A stretch of DNA of 64,000 nt from NCBI GenBank assembly GCA_963580285.1, contig OY757023.1:85337108-85401107 (forward strand), written 5' to 3'. Of the stretch, positions 43,791 through 55,447 are shown piece by piece; position 1 is the first letter of the stretch; every line of letters begins with the position of its first letter. The translations under genes and the position numbers were made by a program. This DNA is from Lucinisca nassula. Lineage: Eukaryota; Mollusca; Bivalvia; Lucinida; Lucinidae. A model generated the notes under the pieces. It worked only from the letters and a program-made list of their open reading frames with translations. It was not told where the DNA came from and ran no database searches.

Positions 43791-44080
43791 TGGCCTCGGT
43801 AGCTCAGTCGGGTGCGGGTCTGACTGGTGATCGGGAGGATGCAAATTCGATACCTGCCGGTGTTGGCAACATTCTTTCATGGAGATTGATCATGAAATCT
43901 TTTCTACGGTCATTCTCTCCCTTCCGCTGATTCAAGAAGGTCAGTTGTCAGTTTCTGGCGGAAGAATGTGCAATGCACTGGCTAACAGGGAAAGTGTTGA
44001 TAGGTAAATTGACCTGCTCAAAAATGACCTAAATAGTGTTGACTGGGCCATTTAACTTCTATACAAACAAACAGCAACAC
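43791..44080 (+). mobile_element. SINE family 3 (tRNA-derived, full length)
   Basis: Head GGCCTCGGTAGCTCAGTCGG, B-box region AATTCGATACCTGCC, then a conserved body. The tail AAAATGACCTAAATAGTG TTGACTGGGCC is shared with SINE family 1. Reference copy for the family. Confidence 0.85.
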
Positions 44081-44126
44081 TGTGAATTCTTTGATAAATG
44101 GTGACTTTTCTTATAAAAGCTTGTTA

Positions 44127-45440
44127 TATTTTTATGCCCCCGCATCGGATGATGCCGGGGGCATAGAGTTTTTCGGTTTTCCGTACGTGCGTCCGTGGGT
44201 ACGAAAGTGTGTACGTACGTAATCCTGTTAGACTCAGGTTAAGGTTTTTGTACAAGGTAGAACTTAAGCTCATATTTTCCAAACCATACAACAGATTTGG
44301 TTTATATTTAGTATGATGATAGATATAGGTCCAAAGTTATATTCAGCAATACCCCCACCCATACCCATGACCTCAAGGTCAAGGTCACAAACTTAGAAAT
44401 TTCTAACGTTTAAGATGCAGGTTAAGGTATTTGTACCATGTAGAACTTGAGATCATATTTTCAAAACCATACAATGGATTTGGTTTATATTTAGTATGAT
44501 GATAGATATAGGTCCAAAGTATTATTCAGCAATACCCCACCCATACCCATGACCTCAAGGTCAAGGTCGTAGACTTTGAAATTTTTAATGTTTAAGACCC
44601 AGGTTAAGGTATTTGTACCAGGTAGAACTTGAGCTCATATTTTCCAAACCGTGTAATGAATTTGGTTCATATTCGGTATGATGATACATATAGGTCCAAT
44701 GGTTTATTCAGCAAAACCCCCACCCATACCCATGACCTCAAGGTCAAGGTCACAGACTTAGAAAATTTTTAATCTCTAAGATTTTGGTTAAGGTATTTGT
44801 ACCACGTTGAACTAGAACTTTTATGATTAATTTGGTTTGATGATAGATGCAGGTCCAAAGTTTTATTCAGTAATACCCCCACCCATGCCTATGACTTCAA
44901 GGTCAAGGTCGCAGACATAGAAATTTTCAAATTTAAGTATGTTAATAGCTTATATTTTTCAAACTTTATAATGGATTTGCTTCATATTTGGTATGACAAT
45001 AGTTGCATGTCCAAAGATTCATTGAGCCATACCCCCCACCCCTTACCTAAAGGTCAAGGTCACAGACATAGAATTTTTTTTTTATATTATATTTTTTGAG
45101 AGTCCATATTTCCTGAACCATCCAATGGATTTGCTACATATTTGGAATGATGATTGATGCAGGTCAAAAGTTTCATTCAGCCATAATCCTGCTCCTGCCC
45201 ATGACCTTAAGGTCAAGGTTGCAGACTTAGAAATGTTTAATGTCAACGTTTGTAAAGGCCTATATTTTCCAAACCATTTGATGGATTGAGTTCCTATTTG
45301 GTATGTTGATAGTTATTTTTTCAAGGTTTAATCAGCCATACACCAATCTATGCAAATGACCTAAGGACAGGTATTATTGAAATATGTCATTTTTTTTGCG
45401 GGGGAGGGGGAGGTAGGCCCCTGGCCGGGGGCATTTGGGT
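44127..45440 (+). mobile_element. Helitron-like tandem-repeat element, family 6
   Basis: Head TTTTATGCCCCCGCATCGG pairs with GATGCCGGGGGCATA. Units of about 180 bp follow with CCCATACCCATGACCTCAAG and TATTCAGCAATACCCC, decaying to the right. The complement of the head returns at CCGGGGGCAT near 45425; the terminal stem is unclear. Confidence 0.7.
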
Positions 45441-45464
45441 TGTATTGACACATTTCCAGTTTTT

Positions 45465-45600
45465 ATCATAGGTTGTGGGTAATCGTTAGAACTGCCTCGT
45501 TGAGGCGGTTCTAACAAGTACCTGCAACCTATGTCTAAGAGCAGAAATATGAAAAACAATGTATACACCTGCAAACCCCAGTTTTATCTTTTTTTTTTTT
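45465..45600. repeat. Hairpin family P core
   Basis: GGTTGTGGGTAATCGTTAGAAC and complement; outer arms truncated. Confidence 0.65.
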
Positions 45601-45690
45601 GGAGAGAAATTAAAGCTGAAGGTTTTATGTATGTAAATTATTAAATGTCATCATCTGATGTATAATTTTATTGCCACTTTAAATGTTAAT

Positions 45691-45992
45691 TGTTTTTTGT
45701 TTGATTTGAGGTTTAACATCCCCGTCAACACTGTAAAGGTCATTTTGGAGATGTTGCTTCCAATTTTGTGGGACTTTTACCCGACATTGAGATGAAATGA
45801 CATCTCAAGCCCTGCCGCCCAATGAAACCAATAGGGTTTATAAGCATGGAAGGGCCAACTCGCACCGCTTTGCTTGGGCAGGCTAAGATCCGCTAAGGGG
45901 TTTGCCAGTACTCATGTGCGGATTGGTTACAGCTCTGCGTGGAAGCAACATGCAGCCCATCTATTTCTTCAGGCCCCAGTGGGCGGGGGCAG
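45691..45992 (-). mobile_element. SINE family 1 upstream of exon 9
   Basis: Complete reverse copy with TAAATGTTAAT duplicated at 45680-45690 and 45993-46003. Confidence 0.9.
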
Positions 45993-46032
45993 TAAATGTT
46001 AATATACTACATGAATGTAAATGTTTTTACAG

Positions 46033-46179
46033 GCTGAAGATGACAACATTGAACCAAAAAAGAGTTACATAGCAACACAAGGCTGTCTCCAGGGAACGGT
46101 GGTAGATATGTGGCGAATGATCTGGCAGGAGAACTGTTGTGTCATCGTCATGACAACCAAAGAAGTGGAGAGAGGAAAG
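46033..46179 (+). CDS. PTPN11-like: SHP2-like exon 9: PTP domain (QGCL and E-loop region)
   Basis: This 147-nt, 49-codon exon in phase 0 starts [17 protein letters not shown], continues [13 protein letters not shown] and ends [11 protein letters not shown] before gtaatg. It includes the IATQG motif and the E-loop ([10 protein letters not shown]), which positions the catalytic arginine in this family. It is four codons shorter than the vertebrate exon, all in the variable N-terminal part. A minus-strand SINE with an 11-base target-site duplication ends about 29 bp before the acceptor. A fragment of a TA-flanked MITE begins about ten bases after the donor. Confidence 0.95.
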
Positions 46180-46294
46180 GTAATGCACTTGAACTTAAAT
46201 GGCTTGATCCCCTTTAGGACCAAGAAAATTTCTTATAGACAGGGGTAGATTGAGCCACTGAGGATTAATCATAGAGCTAGGTCAGAGGGCTTAC

Positions 46295-46512
46295 TATAAC
46301 AACCCTAAAAGTTTGGACACCTTGACAACTTGCTGTAATTCTCCTTAAATTTTAACAATTTATTTCTTGATCCAGCAAGGAGTCCAAAAAATGCAGACAG
46401 AATGGCAAACAGTGTAGACCCTGATCAGACTGCTCCTGAAGGAGCAGTCTGATCTGGGTCTGCACTGTTTGCTTAGGCCTGTTTTCCCAATACTTAGGAT
46501 CATTACGGTAAT
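46295..46512. mobile_element. MITE family E
   Basis: Outer sequence AGTTTGGACACCTTGACAAC and CCAATACTTAGGATCATTAC; the core stem is CAGACTGCTCCTGAAGGAGCAG within AAACAGTGTAGACCCTGATC. Reference copy. Confidence 0.72.
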
Positions 46513-46783
46513 ATCTTGTTGATTTCTTTGAAATAAAGGTATGTTTTGTGTGTTCATTTAATTGCCTTGTCACTGCAGACCCTGACCAGTAGCAGTCTAC
46601 TCTGGGTCTGCCATGCTTGTCATCCCATCTGCATACAGTCAAACCTGTATTAGTCAAGCACCTATGGGTAAGCCAAAAAGGGTTGCTTTATATAGGTGCT
46701 TGCTAAAGACAGGTATTTGCTTAGTACAGATGCATTTGAATTAATTGGCCTTTGCTGGGGGTAGTGGGTACCGCTTGTGAGTA

Positions 46784-46998
46784 TAGGCCTCCATGTCGTA
46801 GTGGGTAAGTGTGCTGACTCTTTATCATTAGGTCTCACACAACTGTGGTTCGTTTCAAGCTCAGTATGTGACACCAAGTTCCGCAACGGAAGGTCATGTG
46901 GTTTTACTCTGGGTACTGTTTTTTTGCACACCTCTGATTAACAATCGGCTTGAAATACTTGGAATAATCTTGGAAGGGCTGTTTAGCCCCCCAAAAAA
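46784..46998 (+). mobile_element. SINE family 5, diverged
   Basis: GGCCTCCATGTCGTAGTGGG head to GGAAGGGCTGTTTAGCCCCC; lacks clear flanking duplications. Confidence 0.75.
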
Positions 46999-47400
46999 AT
47001 CCTTTGTTTCATGCAACTCCTCTCTCAGCGCAACTCCTCATACAGTTTTGTACTGTTCAGTTTGAAACTCTGCATGTTTTTCCTTCATAGTATGAGGATG
47101 TGCTTGTGGTTTGTATATAAGTGTTGGATCATTTCTTGTTACTTTTTCCATACTGTTAACTTTATAGTCAGTTTTCACTCTCACTACATGTATATAGACG
47201 GTGGGTACCTCGTGAGCACAACTTATCAATTCTTTTCAAACTTGTTACTTTCTCTGTTTTGGAAACTTTCCATTCTTCAGCATGTACTATGACCATGAAA
47301 ACAAAGTGTATAATCCACATATTGCTTTGAAAAAGCGGGGCTATATTGGATTTGCCATGTGCTTCAGTGATTCCGTCATTCCATGACTGCAAAATTAAAA
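46999..47400. other. Unassigned
   Basis: AT-rich, non-repetitive within the window; no splice-bounded frame with recognisable protein. Confidence 0.35.
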
Positions 47401-47951
47401 ACGCAATTTGCTTAGTAAGTTTTATGTTTTTGGTCCTTCTTCAATGAAACTTACACTATGCTTAGTCTCTAAGGTAAGGAAGATGTAGAAGCTGAAAAGT
47501 GACCAATGCTCCATAACTCTTGGAGTTATGTCCCTTGGTATGTTTTCGAATTTTGCCATTCTTGAAAATTTTCGTATCAGATTTCTAAGGAACTATGAAA
47601 GCCAGAAAGCTGAAACTTTTAGTAAACATGGACAATGACTGGATGTATTGTTTATACCAGAAAAAGGGTCAAGGGTCCATAACTCTTTAAGTTTTCAAAA
47701 TTTAAAATGCATTTTGCCTAATAACGTTTTTTTTTTGTGCTCCTATTTCAGTGAAACTTATATACTGCACTTGGTCTCTTAAGGAAATGAAGGTGTAATA
47801 ACAAAAGTGACCTTAAGTTTTATGTTGCCATCTACCATGTCCTACAGTGATGTTATCTGATAAGCATGAATTCAAAATATTTCAAAACTACGAGTCTTCT
47901 CCTCTAATAGTGCTGCAGCGGGGCTCTAGTCAGATCCTCTGACAGCTCTAG
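47400..47951 (+). mobile_element. Possible Helitron-like element
   Basis: Two long related units (CCATAACTCTTGGAGTTATG and CCATAACTCTTTAAGTTTT regions) end with a stem GTCAGATCCTCTGAC followed by AGCTCTAGTT, immediately before a family 1 element. Confidence 0.45.
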
Positions 47952-49670
47952 TTTTTAGCTCACCTGTCACGTAGTGACGAGGTGAGCTTTTGGGATCATT
48001 TTTTGTCCGTGGGTGCGGGCGTGCATCCGTAAACTTTTTCTTCAAACGACATCTCCTCCTAAACCACTGAACGGATTTTGACCAAACTTCAAAGGAATGA
48101 TCCTTAGGTGGTCCCATTAAGGGTCCCAGTCCATTGCACATCTAGGTCTAAGGTGCCAAAAATAGATTTTTTTTTCACCGAAAACTTAAAAAATCTTCTT
48201 CTCTGAAACCCCAAGGCCCAGGTCTTTGATATTTGGTATGAAGCTTCATCTAGTGGACCCCTACCAAGATTATTCAAATTATAGTGCTGGGGCGAAAATG
48301 CCCCCCGCCCCGGGTTCCTTTGGTATCACATGGGCTTAAATAGGGAAAATATTTAAAAATCTTCTTCTCTAGAACCGCAAGGCCCAGGTCTTTAATATTT
48401 GGCATGAAGCTTCATCTAGTGGACCACTACCGAGATTGTTCAAATTATAGTGCTGGCGCCAAAAATGCCCCCGCCCCGGGGCCCTTTGGTTTTACATGGG
48501 CTTATATAGGGAAAACCTTTAAAAACCTTTTTTCTCTGAAACCGCAAGGCCCTGATCTTTGATATTTGGTATGAAGCTTCATCTAGTGGACCTCTACCAA
48601 GATTGTTCAAATTATAGTGCTGGGGTGAAAAAAGCCCCCGCTTCAGGGCCCTTTGGTAATACATGGGCTTATATGGGGAAAATCGTTAAAAATCTTATTC
48701 TCTGAAACCGCAAGGCCCAGATCTTTGATATTTGGTATGAAGCTTCATCTAGTGGACCCCTACCAAGATTGTTCAAATAATAGTGCTGGGGCCAAAAATG
48801 CCCCCGCCCCGGGGCCCTTTGGTTTTACATGGGCTTATATAGGGAAAATCTTTAAAAATCTTCTTTTTTGAAACCACAAGGCCCAGATCTTTGATATTTG
48901 GTATGAAGCTTCATCTAGTGGACCTCTACCAAGATTGTTCAAATTCTAGTGCTGGGGCCAAAAATGCCCGGCCCAGGGGCCCTTTGGTTTTACATGGACT
49001 TATATAGGGAAAATCTTTAAAAGTCTTCTTCTATGAAACCGCAAGGCCCAGGTTTTTGCTATTTGGTATGAAGCATCATCTAGTGGACCCCTACCAAGAT
49101 TGTTCAAATTATAGTGCTGGGGCCAAAAATGCCCCCGGCCCAGGGCCCTTTGGTTTTTACATTGGCTTATATAGGGAAAATCTTTAGAAAATCTTCTCTG
49201 AAACCTGGGCCTGGTCTTTGATATTTGGTATGAAGATTCATCTAATGGACCTCTACCAAGATTGCTCAAATTATAGCCTTTGGGCCAAAAATGTCCCTGC
49301 GCTAGGACCCACTAGTTTTACATAGGCATATATAGGAAAAAACCTTATAAAAAATCTTCTTTTCCGAAACCAGAAGGCCCAGGTCTTCGATATCTGGTGT
49401 GAAGCTTCAACTAGTGAACCTCTGCTGAGATTGGTCAAATTATAGCCCTGGTGCCAGCAGGGCCCGGTGGTTTTACATAGGCTTATATAGGGAAATCCTT
49501 TAAAAATCTTTTTTTCTGAAACCAGAAGGCCCAGGTATTTGATATTTGGTCTGAAGCCTTATCTAGTGGACCGCTAGCAAGTTTATTCAAATTATAGCCC
49601 TTGGGCCAAGAATGCACTAGAGACACTGATACTCAGGTGAGAGATTCAGGGCCCTCTGGGCCCTCTTGTT
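47952..49670 (+). mobile_element. Helitron-like family 1, complete
   Basis: Head, about nine tandem units and the full tail (AGGGCCCTCTGGGCCCTCTTGTT region). Confidence 0.82.
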
Positions 49671-49970
49671 TACCAATTGTGAATTTTTTATGCAACATAT
49701 GAGAATACATGTATGCATGTGTTTTCGATGAGATTCCTTTATTTATTTCTTCTACCTGAAATAATAATTAATTTTTAGTGGGGAAGTGGGTGGAAGTGGA
49801 CAGCAGGTGTGACATCAGCTTCACAGAAGTTAGATCTATTTTCTTTATATTATATTTTGGCGTCAGAATATTTAGGGTAAATATCATAAACTGCTAGACT
49901 GCTTTGAACAATACAATATCATTTTCTTCTCGTTTAAAGAATTTAGATGACAGACTCTTTTGTCTTCCAG

Positions 49971-50138
49971 ATAAAAGCAGTACGGTATTGGCCACCCTAT
50001 GGTGACTCGGCAGACTCGGATGAAAAGAGGCTACAGGTGCACAAGGGAACGATTGTGATCAAGAACATAGGAGAACAGAAGGAAAAAGATTATGTGATAA
50101 GAGAATTCTCTGTCAAAAAGGAGCTTGAGGATGGCAAG
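49971..50138 (+). CDS. PTPN11-like: SHP2-like exon 10: PTP domain middle
   Basis: This 168-nt, 56-codon exon in phase 0 reads from IKAVRYWPPYGDSAD to REFSVKKELEDGK before gtaatt. KAVRYWP matches the KCVKYWP segment of SHP2. The exon is twelve codons longer than the vertebrate one. The extra length is an acidic/basic loop after YWPPY and a longer end. Four bases after the donor GT a 629-bp TTAA-flanked MITE begins, so the donor reads AAG/gtaattaa and its last bases are the element's target site. An open frame runs through the splice site into the MITE, but this is not coding. Confidence 0.94.
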
Positions 50139-50142
50139 GTAA

Positions 50143-50771
50143 TTAACCCTTTACCACTCAGGGATTTTGTGAATTTTGCTGATTTTCACAGTGTTGCACC
50201 TGACAGCAACTTCAACTAGCCATTGTTTCATAATGGATGGTCTGTTTTACACCAAACTCGCTATGAATATTCATTGGGCCGTAGCCTTTCAAATGCAACC
50301 TTTCATGACTTGATCATTGTTGTCATGGTAAAGAGGGGGCATCTCAAAATTGGCAAAAAGTGTGTTTTCACATGAATTTTTGACCACATTTTAATCTTCA
50401 CACAGCTGTCAAGGCAACAATTAAGGTGTTTGGCACTGGCCATTTTCACTGTTTGCAGCATGTTTTATCAGCATCAATTTTCAGGCATTTTTGACCCCAG
50501 ACACCCTCAGATATAAATTTTAGCGGCCGGTTGGGCCATACACCCAAAATTTTTCCGGATGTGAGGGGGGCGTTGCCCCCCTTCAGTTTCCCCCAGAATA
50601 TTTCTAGTGGGGAGGCGCGCAAAAAAAACAGGTCACTTTTTTGCCCAACAAATCCTAAAGCAAACATAACTATCCAGAGGTAGAAATGCAGATTTTAGGT
50701 GCTTCTGGGGCTTAAAATGGGGGGGGGGGTGCAGACACGTAAAAACACGTATCTGAGTGGGAAAGGGTTAA
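50143..50771. mobile_element. TTAA MITE family B at the exon 10 donor
   Basis: Starts four bases after the donor GT and shares its right TTAA with a family C dimer. Very similar to 1141-1780. Confidence 0.87.
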
Positions 50772-51180
50772 CCCATTTACCGGTGGTACCAGAAACCCCA
50801 AAACGGGTAGTTGGCAAACAGTGCAGGCCCAGATCAGATGCCGCAGAACGCGGCATTTGATCAGGGCCTACACTGTTTGCGAAAAGTTAAGCCATTTTCT
50901 CATAAATTTTGAAGAAAAAACAATCTGACACCCCTCAGTTTTGAAGTGGACTCCTGCTTTATATAAATTCATATTATTTATTCCTTATATATATAGCAGG
51001 AGTCTATTTCAAAATTTAGGGGTGTATGATTGTGGTTTCTTCAAAATTTGTTTGGAAAAAGGCTGAACTTTTTGAAAACAGTATAGGCCCTGATCAGGTG
51101 CTGCATTCTGCAGCATCTGATCTGGGCCTACACTGTTTGCCACGGTACCCGTTTAGGGGTTTCCAGTCTGAAATGGGTAA
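50768..51180. mobile_element. TTAA MITE family C, inverted dimer
   Basis: Two family C elements lie head to head around AAATTCATATTATTTATTCC, each with its own GCAAACAGTG core, within one pair of outer ends (TTAACCCATTTACCGG and GTCTGAAATGGGTAA). Confidence 0.75.
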
Positions 51181-51189
51181 ATGAGAGTA

Positions 51190-51722
51190 TCTGACATGAG
51201 TGTTCATGTATTACTGAATTTATTAAACGTGTTGAGGAAAAAGGATAAAATGCGAGGCAGTGCCGAGCATTTTATGCCATTTCCTCGACGAGTTTAATAA
51301 ATTTAATAATACATGGGCAGGATTGCAAGATTCTATGTATTTTATTCACGATTTTTTTTTTTACAAAAATGTCAATATTCCACCATTAGTAAACGTGATG
51401 TCGTTAAGGGCATCATATGTTTAATGTTAGGGGGCAAATCTAACTAACTTGCATAATTAATCCACTAGTGAATTACTGAATTTAATACATGGCATTTTTT
51501 CTGGCGAAAGAATGTGCATTGTACAGGTTAACTGTTTGCATATAAGCATGCCCAGAAAAACTGGATAGGTAAACTGACCGGCTCATAATTGACCTAAATA
51601 GTGGTGACTGAGCCATTAAACTCCAACACAAACAAACAAACAAATACATGGCATTATAACATTTTCAGATGCGACGTCATATGATAAAGAGAGCATCTCT
51701 GACTTAAGTGGTCATTTCTTAT
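51190..51722. mobile_element. Inverted-repeat element family G with SINE 3 fragment
   Basis: Stem TATTACTGAATTTATTAAAC and complement at 51208-51315. A 3' piece of SINE family 3 (about 51497-51645) lies inside, flanked by AATACATGGCATT on both sides. Confidence 0.65.
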
Positions 51723-51854
51723 GAAATTTATTAAAAAAAGCCTTTTGAGAGTTTTATTAGATTCTGTTTATGATTTGAAATTCGATTTTATTGCAAAGAA
51801 AATCAAAAGAATTTCAGTAAAAAATATAAGGTTGTCATGGATGGCTTTGTAACA

Positions 51855-52082
51855 TTAACCCATTTTGTACCAAATGGAATCTTCCTTCTTATATATAGCA
51901 GGAATTCATTTCAAAATTTCGGGGTGTCAGGTTGTGTTTTCATCAAAATTTATTTGGAAAATGACTGAACTTTAAGCAAACAGTGGAGGCCCTGATCAGA
52001 GGCTGCATTCTGCGGCATCTGATCTGGGCCTGCACTGTTGGCCAGGGTACCCTTTTTGGGTTTTCCGGTACAAATGGGTTAA
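51855..52082. mobile_element. TTAA MITE family C
   Basis: TTAACCCATTTTGTACC to CCGGTACAAATGGGTTAA, 228 bp. Confidence 0.82.
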
Positions 52083-52114
52083 GTGCCAGTAAACATGTGT
52101 TAATACATCTATGA

Positions 52115-53200
52115 TTATATCATTATGTCTCCCAAGGCCTGTAATGGCCTGAAAGGGGAGGGGACATATGAGCCAGCGCACAACAAAACCTACAATAAGA
52201 CATGTGCACCCATCGATGACTCAGATCAGCCAGCGCATCCATAGTCTAACCAGAGACTTCTCTTGCTGCATTGAGGAGCATTGAGCCCTTAGCTATCCTT
52301 AGAATGCACAGGGAAGACTATGATCAGACTGCGCGTTTGCACAGGCTGATCTGAGTCTTCGCTTGGCACACATGTCTTATTATAGGTTTTGTCGTGCGCT
52401 GGCTCATATTGTTCTTGCCTTGTCTCTCTGTTCGTCCATCTGTCCACCTGTCACACAATCGTGTCCACCCTATAATTTGAAGACTGTTCAAGAAATTTTC
52501 ATGAAACTTCATCAAAATATAAAGCATCATAAGATGACAAGCAAACCACAAGAACCATAAATCTTGTTGATGTATTTTTGGAGTTATTCCCTTTTGTAAT
52601 TTGACAATGGTAAATTCGTGTCTGCTCAATATCTTAAAAATTTAAGGAACTTCAAGCATCATCAAACAACGTCCAGACCACAAGAACCATTACTCTTGTC
52701 TGTACATTTTTTAAATTATTCCCCTTCGAAATATGACAATAGTAATTTTGTGTCTGCTCTATAACTTGAAATCATTCAAGACGACATGCAGCCTACAAGA
52801 ACTGTAACTCTTGTCAATACATTTTTGAGTTATTCCCCTTTGAAATTTGCAGTGGTTATTTCGTTTCAGCTATTAGCTTGAAAGATATTTTCATGAGACT
52901 TCATAGAAATATAAAGCACCATCATGAAATTTGCAGACCACAAGGACTGCCACTCTTGTCTTTACATTTTTGGAATTATTCCCCTTTGAAATTTGGACAA
53001 TAGTAATTTGGTATTGGCTTCATAACTGGAAAACTGTCTGAGATATTTTCATGAAGCTTCATAGAAATATAAAGCATCATCAGGCAATTGGCAGACCACA
53101 GGAACTGTCACTCATTGTCTTTACATTTTTGAAATGGACTCCTGCTACATATAAGGTGGAAGATTTTGTACAAAACAGGTTAAAAGTACAGTTATTTAGT
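52115..53200 (+). mobile_element. Helitron-like element related to family 3, with a nested MITE
   Basis: Head ATGTCTCCCAAGGCC.GGGGAGGGGACATA is followed by units of about 150-190 bp containing ATTTTCATGAAGCTTCATAG and AAAGCATCATCA. Opened after its head by the MITE at 52171. The tail is not seen. Confidence 0.6.
52171..52407. mobile_element. MITE with about 35-bp inverted repeats
   Basis: GAGCCAGCGCACAACAAAAC and complement GTTTTGTCGTGCGCTGGCTC; flanked by ATAT. The interior has a second TCAGATCAGCC/GGCTGATCTGA stem. Confidence 0.75.
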
Positions 53201-53324
53201 ACTTGGTCAATACAGCTTAATGTTGTAACTGTTTTCATGCTCAACTGAGTTATATTAAACAATTAATTAGGATATAAACTATCAATTAAACATCAGGTTT
53301 ACAAGTCCATGCATGTTATAAACA

Positions 53325-53530
53325 ATATTTGTCTTATATTTGGTTGTGAGTACTGGTTAGAACTGCCTCAGTGAGGCAGTTCTAATGGACACCAACAGCC
53401 TATGTTTGTGACTTTAATGAACACCCACAACCTATGTTTGTGACTTTAAAAAGAAATATATAACACATTTTCATTAGAAAAATAACCGTTTTAAGACATA
53501 AAAAATGCACTTTGTCACAAGGATGTGTTA
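53325..53530. mobile_element. Hairpin family P element
   Basis: Centre TTAGAACTGCCTCAGTGAGGC; right arm partly repeated (CACCCACAACCTATGTTTGTG). Confidence 0.6.
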
Positions 53531-53637
53531 TTGTAATGCTTGCAATTGTTTAACAGGTGTAAAGTCCATGTAAATTAGTCTACAGCTCTCTGACACCTGA
53601 GAGGTAAACTTACTGGTGTTGACAATTCCAAATTTAA

Positions 53638-53865
53638 AGTACCGCATAAATCCTTAAATTTCGGACACCTTGAAAACTTCCTATAATTCTTCTAAAATTG
53701 TACCTAATTTGTTTCACTATCCAGCAAGGAGTTCAAATAGACCAGACAGAATGACAAACAGTGTAGACCCTGATCAGACTGCTCCTTCAGGAGCAGTCTG
53801 ATCTGGGTCTGCACTGTTACTTTAGGTCTGTCCCAATACTTTGGATCATTACAGTAACTACACAT
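53638..53865. mobile_element. MITE family E, upstream of exon 11
   Basis: TTCGGACACCTTGAAAACTT to CAATACTTTGGATCATTACAG; ends about 45 bp before exon 11. Confidence 0.7.
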
Positions 53866-53909
53866 TTTTTTCGGGCCTGTGATTTGATACAATTTAAAAT
53901 ATTTTATAG

Positions 53910-54064
53910 GTGTTAGGTCCCCGAAAAGTGTTCCAGTACCACTTTATGACATGGCCAGATTATGGGGTCCCTGGTGACCCCGGGAGTGTCCTGGACTTCC
54001 TGAATATTGTAAATACCAAGCAGGAGAGTATAGCAGGGGCTGGCCCCATTGTAGTTCATTGTAG
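53910..54064 (+). CDS. PTPN11-like: SHP2-like exon 11: WPD loop and catalytic cysteine
   Basis: This 155-nt exon, equal in length to the vertebrate one, reads [19 protein letters not shown], then [12 protein letters not shown] and ends PIVVHC plus two bases of the next Ser. It carries the general acid Asp of the WPD loop (codon 53958-53960) and the nucleophilic Cys (codon 54060-54062). The residue after the acid is Tyr (53961-53963), where SHP2, SHP1 and corkscrew have His. The VxGDPG region is otherwise close to SHP2. The donor is a strong gtaagt. The exon is complete and shows no frameshift. Confidence 0.96.
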
Positions 54065-54179
54065 GTAAGTACACCAAACCGTCTTTCACCACAACATCTT
54101 TAAAACAATATTGTTGGGGTCCAAGACCCAAACAGTGTTAGTAAAATTACATGTAGCATGTTACATCCGAACAATTTGT

Positions 54180-54447
54180 TTTTGTTTAATTTGAGGTTTA
54201 ACGTCCCCATCAACACTGTAAAGGTCATTTTGGAGACATTGCTTCCAATTTTGTGGGACTTTTACCCGACATTGAGATGAAATGACATCTCTAGCCCTGT
54301 CACCCAATGAAACCAATAGGGTTTACAAGCATGGACGGGCCCACTCGCTCTGCTTTGCCTGGGCAGGCTTGTGTGTGGGTCGGTTTCAGCTCTGCGTGGA
54401 AGCATCATGCAGCCCATATGTTTCTTCAAGCCCTGATGGGCTGGGGC
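54180..54447 (-). mobile_element. SINE family 1 copy with internal deletion
   Basis: Reverse copy missing the segment with AGATCCTCTAAGC. Confidence 0.8.
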
Positions 54448-54600
54448 CGAACAAAAATGTATAGATTATATAGAAAGAAAAATAACCATGCATGGTCATT
54501 TTTCAATACGATTGAAACAGTTTTGTTCATATATAATCTTTAAACTATGTTACATATAAAACTGTGTTATAATGGTCAGTTTTATAAAGAGGTTTATCAT
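54448..54600. mobile_element. MITE family N
   Basis: AAAAATGTATAGATTATATAG stem and ATAAAGAGGTTTATCATATAA right end. Confidence 0.55.
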
Positions 54601-54796
54601 ATAACCTCACTGTTATGCCAGAAGTAAACAGGAAAGCCCGAGAAGGGAAGAATTAGCTTAAATTTCTGAAAATCTGTTTTAATAAATATTGCCTTTCCTG
54701 TGTATAAAAGGTTGCATGTTATTGTTTACAATTGCAAATTAGGGATCTGACAAGTAGGTCCTGTCTATAAATGGTCCCTAGACATATTATAGGTCA

Positions 54797-54942
54797 GTGA
54801 GGGAGAGTTTGAGTCTATGGTCATACGGAGACAGGACCTCGGTTTAAAGACTCATCTGAAAGTCTGGAGAAGCCCGGGATCGAACCTGCGATCCCTGGTT
54901 TACAAGGTGAGTAGCATAACCACTACACCACGCAGGCTTCTA
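54797..54942 (-). mobile_element. SINE family 4, lacking tail
   Basis: GGTCATACGGAGACAGGACC to CCACGCAGGCTTC, flanked by repeats of TTATAGGTCA(G/C). Confidence 0.78.
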
Positions 54943-55447
54943 TTATAGGTCAGTAGAAGGTATTATAGGTCACTACGGATTATAGCGTGCAATTATTTGA
55001 CCCCCTTTATTAGGTTACTATAATGCCTGATTAGGGTATAAAATAGAGATATATCTTCTGTTTCCTTTAAAAATAAAAGTATGAGGCGATCCTAATGATT
55101 GTACACAACAAACATTTCAAGTTAAAATAATAAAAAATGTCCCTAAATTATCCCAAATATTGGCAGTGATTGAGATATTTGGGTCTCAAGAATGAGTGTG
55201 AAACAACCATGGTAAACATTTTTTCATGATCAACTCATTTGAGCATAAAATTTGAAATGCTCATAATCATTAAAATACAAACAAATGAGGCCCTCGCTTT
55301 GCGGAGAGGGCCTTCAAGACAGATTGATTGTGTCTCTGGTATTAAGACAGGTTTGACTGTTACCCTTTGAAACAGAATTACAGATAAAATGGAAATATCC
55401 ATCTCATCTGTTGCTACTGCTGCTATGTCTCTGATATGAAAACCAGG

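Noticed and set aside
43791..43865. tRNA-like sequence GGTAGCTCAGTCGG
   Set aside because: It is the head of SINE family 3, with other copies at 17970 and 34045.
49947..50219. Extended reading frame past exon 10
   Set aside because: It runs through a good donor site into a TTAA MITE; the homologous protein continues in exon 11.
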